Assembly (NCBI GenBank): GCA_039583875.1
Contig: CM077147.1
Location: 161,385,866-161,449,865 of the forward strand
Direction of reading: 5' to 3'
Length of the DNA stretch: 64,000 bases
Source: Platanthera guangdongensis
Taxonomy: Eukaryota; Streptophyta; Magnoliopsida; Asparagales; Orchidaceae
The notes under the pieces were generated by a model. It was not told where the DNA came from. It saw only the letters and a program-made list of their open reading frames with translations, and did no database searches. The translations under genes and the position numbers were made by a program. Positions 59,284 to 64,000 of this stretch are shown here, in pieces; the first letter of the stretch is position 1, and every line of letters starts with the position of its first letter.

Positions 59284-61297
59284 TGTCACGACCCGTCTCA
59301 ACAAGATCAGAGTGCGCTTCGGGCGGGTCGTGATGCCACAGGCATGCAGAGAAGAATCATGTTTGCTAAGGCGGAACCAAAAATTATACAACTAGTTTTT
59401 AAATCAGTTATTTTTGAAAAGGGTTTTAAAAGATTTTTAAATTGGTGTGGATGCCATAAATAAATAATTAAAAAGTTGGTGTGCATGCATTTCTTTTGTA
59501 AAACCTATGTCACAAGCAGTACTGAAACTAATGATACAACTAGTCACAAAGGTAGAAAATGCATAAGTGAAATGAACTAGTACAATGTTTCACACTACAA
59601 GTTGTCCTCGATACAAGAGAAAATGTCTAACGATAACTAGTACATGAGTAGAAAGAAAAATCCAACAGCAGAAGAAACAAAATACATAGAACCTGCTGAT
59701 ACATTTAACGAAATAAACCTCTGAACAAGGCTGTAGCTGGAAGAAGAAATAGCTCAGGAAACGGGCGGCGCAATCATGAAACCTAAGGCAAATCCAAACA
59801 AAAGGAAAGTGTCTCAAAACATGAATATACATAAAGATTCAAGTTAATAACTTGCACAAAAATAAGAAAGAGGAAACAAGAGCTCAATGAACCAGTTTTA
59901 TACGTAGCAACCTGCTACCAGACAAGTAACCATGTCAACCAAGATTCTTTTGATTTAATGGCCTACTCCGGAGTTTAGCCTAGCTGCAATACCATAAGCG
60001 GAATACATTGAAGGGTGAAGGTGTTGTCATTTGGTGTACAAGATTCTAGTGTTTTAATTGACGCAAGGCTTATCAACAACGGTGCTTGCAATGGTCGACT
60101 AATGGTTTCTGTTATCAGTTAGTTGGGAGCTCGATTCGACGTGTCACACCAAACCAACAATCTCCTCTCAATGTTCGCCTAAGATATTAGATAATTTCAG
60201 GGATTCATAAATAATCAGACGATTTCAGTTTATAAGAGGTTACTTCATAAACAAAAGTGAAGTAAATTAGATCTCATGTTTGCAAGCGAGAGAGTGTCTC
60301 TACTTGCCTTAAGGTGATTTCAAAAATGCTAGTAACGGTTAAGTGGCGCAGGCAAGGTTAGAAGCTTGAGCTAAACCTGTTTGAGATCAAAAATACATTT
60401 CAAATTGAATTAACAAGTTGTTTATGCCAACACATGTGTTTAATAATCGCTCCACACAAAAGGAGAGGGGTTTAGGAATTTACCTCCCTCGAAAGTGAGG
60501 GGAGAAGAGACTACCGCAAGGGATCGGGAGTTTTTGGCGGCGTTTGGAAGCAAGAATCCATAATTTGGAGAGGTCTTGGAGTGATTCCACAACCTAAATC
60601 CAAGGACACGCACTGAAAAACACACAAATCCGGGATTAACGGGTTATACGATGGACATAAGCTGGATCGTCCAAAAACCCTAGATCGGAGAGCAAAAAAT
60701 TAGCGTAATAAAAATTAGAGCAAACTGAAAATGGGAGTGAGGCGGAGCTCCTTACCCAAGGAGACCAGATTGGGGCTTTAAAATCCACGAAGAGCGGTTT
60801 CGAGCGAAACCCTAGGAGTCCCTCACGAAATCCACCGGCCGGAACGAGTAGGAGCTAGGGTTGCCGGAGAAGAAACGTCGTCTATGCCCTCACTGGCCGG
60901 AGGAGGAGAAGAGGGGAAAAAAGGGGTGGCTGTCCTCCTTGGAAGCAGCCGGCCAAGAGAAGGGTTGCTGCGGGAGTTGTCGGCCAAGGGAAGCGTCGGA
61001 GACGGCGGGGAAGCAAGAGGAAGAGGCGCCGCGCCTGGAGGAGGGATTTGTCGGCCACTGGAGGCGGAGGATAGGGCTGTCGGGCGCGCGGGAGACGGGG
61101 CGGGGCCGACGGAGCGGGATCGGGAGCCCTTTTTTTCTTTTTTTTCACGGGATGTGGGATGCGGGTAACTCGCCGGCTTGGGTTTATTTAAAGGGGGGGG
61201 GGGTAGGTTTAGGTTTTGGTTATTATTATTATTATTATTATTATTTAATTGGGGGTAGGTTTAGGTTTAAATTATTTATAAAAGGGGCGTTGCTACA
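59284..61297 (-). repeat. LTR E: 3' LTR of element E
   Basis: Plus-strand ends are TGTCACGACCCGTCTC and GTTGCTACA. The first ~100 bp are the inverse of the LARD LTR end (CCTGTGGCATCACGAC, GGGTCGTGACA). GC-rich CT/GA leader-like sequence fills 60840-61140, with a possible splice donor TTGG/GTAAGGAGC on the minus strand near 60755. Confidence 0.85.
61220..61246. repeat. (ATT)n microsatellite in LTR E
   Basis: About nine ATT units, preceded by a run of ten G at about 61193-61202. Confidence 0.9.
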
Positions 61298-61310
61298 TTC
61301 TCCCTCACTT
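61298..61310 (-). other. Polypurine tract of element E
   Basis: AAGTGAGGGAGAA on the minus strand directly before TGTAGCAAC. It is preceded by TTTCGGGACAAAACTTCCT, nearly the same as in the LARD. Confidence 0.85.
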
Positions 61311-61476
61311 AGGAAGTTTTGTCCCGAAACTTTCCTGAAAATTCTCTGAATGAGACTAAACAACGAAATTTCAGATGACATATACTTCAAACAGAAGTTC
61401 GCAGTTTAACGCATGAAAGCTAACTATGAAAGATACTAAAATAACAAGGAAGTCAGACTTAGAGACGTACCAAGAA

Positions 61477-64000
61477 TCAAGAGAAGAGTTGCGGGTACTT
61501 GCGGCGCATATCAGACTCGAGTTCCCAAGTGTACTCCTCAGACTTGTCATGCACCCAAAGTACCTTCATCATCGGAATGGTTCTCTTGCGAAGCTTGCGT
61601 TCTTGATATTCGACGATCTTCGAAGGCTCGATCGGATAAGACAGATTGCCTTCAGGAGTCACTGGAGCTTCTTCAAGAATACAATTAGGATCGTGGATGT
61701 ATTACCGAAGCTGGCTGACATGAAAGACATCATGAATACCGGCCAAAGAAGCAGGTAGCTTCAGACGGTAAGCAGATCCTCCAACACGTTCTGAGATGGA
61801 GTACGGTCCCACGAACCTCGGGCTGAGCTTATGATGGCGACCGAACCGTTTCACCCCAGGAGTAGGAGAAAGCTTCAGGAACACTTGATCGCCCACCACA
61901 AACTCTAACGGACGGCGGCGCTGATTTGCATACTTTCTTTGTCTCTCAATGGCACGACTGAGCTGAAGACGAGTCTTCTTGGTGGCTTCTTTCATTTTCT
62001 GAAGTAACTCCGGGCCCAACACCACCTTCTCACCAACCTCTGACCAGTAAAGTGGGGTTCTGCAGCGACGCCCGTACAGTGCTTCGAAGGGGGCCATCTT
62101 GAGGCTCTCTTGATAGCTGTTGTTGTAGGCGAATTCAACCAAGGGTAGATGTTCATCCCAAGCTCCCTTGTAGTCCAAGATATAACAACGTAGCATATCT
62201 TCAAGAATCTGATTAACTCTCTCAGTCTGCTCATCAGTCGTCGGGTGGTAAGCAGTGCTTGGGTTGAGATCAGTGCCCAAAGCTTGCTGAAATTCTTTTC
62301 AGAAGTGCGATACAAATCTCGAGTCACGATCAGAAACGATTCGCAGAGGAATCCCATGGAGTTGGACAATCTCTGCAACATAGATCCGGGTCATCGTCTC
62401 GGTGGAATGACCCTCCTTATATGGAATAAAATGGGCCACTTTAGTCAAGCGATCCACAATAACCCAAATCGCATCATGCCCTCTCGGAGTGCGAGGCAAT
62501 CCAATGATGAAGTCCATAGAAACATCTTCTCACTTCCATTCAGGGATAGGCAAAGGCTGCAAAAGACCACCAGGACGTTGACGCTAAGCTTTCACCTTCT
62601 GGCATGTAAGACATCGAGAGATGAAACGAGCGATGTAATTCTTCATACCAGGCCACCAAACGATCTGCTTCAAGTCATGATACATCTTGTTGTTGCCCGG
62701 ATGCCCAGATGAGCGGGACTCATGCGCTTCTCTGCAAATACTATCAAGTAACTCAGGGACATCAGGAATGCAGAGTCGACCTCGGAAACGAAGAACATCA
62801 TCAGAGATGGAGAAATCCGGAAGAGTCCCAAGTTCAACTTGCCGTCGAATGCACTGAAGTGCGGGATCAGATGGTTGTAAATCCTTCATCTGCTCTACCC
62901 ATAACGGATCAGAAATCCCCTCATGACCCTCGGGTGCGATGGATATGTCCATCCGGTCGAGATCATCAATCAGGGTTGCAAGAATAGCTGACATGGGGGC
63001 ACAAGAGGCAACAGAAACCTGCCGACTCAACCCATCTGCCACTGAATTGGCCTTACCAGGAACATATGTGAGCTGCAAGTCATAGTCTGAAACAAACTCG
63101 AGCCAACGTCTCTGACGAAGATTGAGGTCATTTTGAACAAAAATGTACTTCAAGCTTTGGTGGTCGGTGTAAAAGTGGCACCTCACACCATAGAGATAAT
63201 GACGCCACAGTTTCAAGGCAAACACCACTGCAACGAATTCCAGGTCATGGGTGGGATAGTTACGCTCATGAATTTTCAACTGCCTCGACTCATACGCAAT
63301 AACACGGTAATCCTGCATCAGAACGCAGCCCAAACCAACTCCAGAAGCATCAGTGTAGACTGAAAAGTCCAACCCATCTGACGGTAGAGCTAGCACTGGC
63401 GCGGAACATAGTCGCCGCTTCAGCTCAGAAAAGGCCCGCTCACACTGATCCGTCCATTCAAACCTCACGTACTTTTGAGTTAGCCTTTTCAGAGGAGCAG
63501 CAAGGGAGGAGAAACCCTTGACGAAGCGACGGTAATAACCAGCCAACCCAAGGAAACTGCGTATCTCGGTAGGAGTAGAAGGTCGCTTCCAGTCCATCAC
63601 TGCGGAGACTTTGGAGGGGTCAACGGATAGCCCATCCCCTGAAATGACATGCCCCAAGAAGGCAACACGATCCAGCCAGAACTCGCACTTCGCCAGCTTG
63701 GCATAGAGTTGATGCTGGCGTAGGGTGGAGAGGACGAGTCTAAGGTGAACTGCATGATCTTCACGAGTTTTGGAGTAGACCAAAATATCATCTATGAAGA
63801 CGATGACGAACTTGTCTAGGAACTCACAGAATGCACGGTTCATCATATCCATGAAACCCGATGGGGCGTTAGTCAATCCAAAAGACATCACTAAGAATTA
63901 AAAATGTTCATACCGAGTTCGGAAGGCTGTCCTGGGGATGTCAAATTCCTTGATCTTTAGTTGATGGTAACCCATTCTGAGATCTATCTTGGAAAACACA
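61477..64000 (-). pseudogene. Element E pol: RT, RNase H, integrase, chromodomain, one frame with five stops
   Basis: A single frame covers the whole stretch without any frameshift. [19 protein letters not shown] and [10 protein letters not shown]. RNase [11 protein letters not shown] and ADGLSRQ. Integrase: an H-H-C-C region ending [11 protein letters not shown], then D, D, E in [16 protein letters not shown] and TDEQTERVNQ. The C-terminus has GDQVFLKLSPTPG and a chromodomain-like KVLWVHDKSEEYTWELE. Stops lie at 63898, 62584, 62530, 62299 and 61702. Two of them (62530, 62299) are TGA where Trp is expected. It resembles element D throughout but is clearly a different family. Confidence 0.88.

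Larger units (their letters stand above)
59284..64000 (-). mobile_element. Ty3/gypsy element E (Tekay-like chromovirus), 3' part
   Basis: Minus-strand pol (from the right window edge to 61477), polypurine tract and 3' LTR (59284-61297). It inserted into LTR D. Gag, primer site and the 5' LTR lie beyond the window. Its LTR ends and purine-tract context match the LARD. Confidence 0.88.

Overview
The window is a plant (angiosperm) chromosome segment made almost entirely of nested retrotransposons. The plant call rests on Sirevirus-type Ty1/copia elements, Tekay-type chromoviruses with initiator-Met-tRNA primer sites, a Tat-type gag, plant L1 and RTE LINEs, a Tourist MITE and one exon resembling a plant zeta-class glutathione S-transferase (GSTZ). 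I could not place it as monocot or eudicot. No complete host gene is visible.

Layout. (1) 1-17215: two Sirevirus-like elements on the minus strand, head to tail, with one LTR-sized segment (5190-6894) between them. Element 1 runs off the left edge; its pol is open but its gag has four stops. Element 2 is decayed but keeps gag, pol, a third ORF and a 5' LTR. (2) 17216-23492: a SINE-like copy, a very old copia element, a Tourist MITE and a plus-strand LTR fragment. (3) 23493-28719: the 3' LTR and third ORF of Sirevirus element 3, ending at a 500-N gap (28720-29219). (4) 29220-33412: gag and a very GC-rich, minisatellite-filled LTR of a Tat-type Ty3/gypsy element. (5) 33413-36106: an L1 LINE fragment split by a small LTR element. 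(6) 36107-45038: an old gypsy LTR into which an intact non-autonomous element (LARD, 36959-43607) has inserted with a perfect 5-bp target duplication. (7) 45039-50332: three RTE-type LINE pieces around a TE-poor island (47014-48346) that carries the GSTZ-like exon. (8) 50333-64000: Tekay-like element D, whose 5' LTR is interrupted by element E, a related chromovirus that runs off the right edge.

How the parts relate. Elements 1-3 share a plan: 5' LTR, tRNA-Met primer site, gag with two CCHC knuckles, pol, then (seen in 2 and 3) a third ORF and the 3' LTR. Each LTR carries its own array of short palindromes on the upstream side of a TATA box. In elements 2 and 3 a second TATA box, accompanied by family-matched motifs, lies just before the third ORF, which suggests an internal promoter. 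The LARD shares LTR ends and polypurine-tract sequence with element E, so E-type elements are its likely helper. Almost every coding region is broken; the open ones are element 1 pol (one frameshift at the window edge) and the element 3 third ORF (one G-run frameshift).

Limits: LTR borders come from TG/CA ends, primer sites, purine tracts and comparison between copies inside this window. Family names come from motif recognition, not searches.
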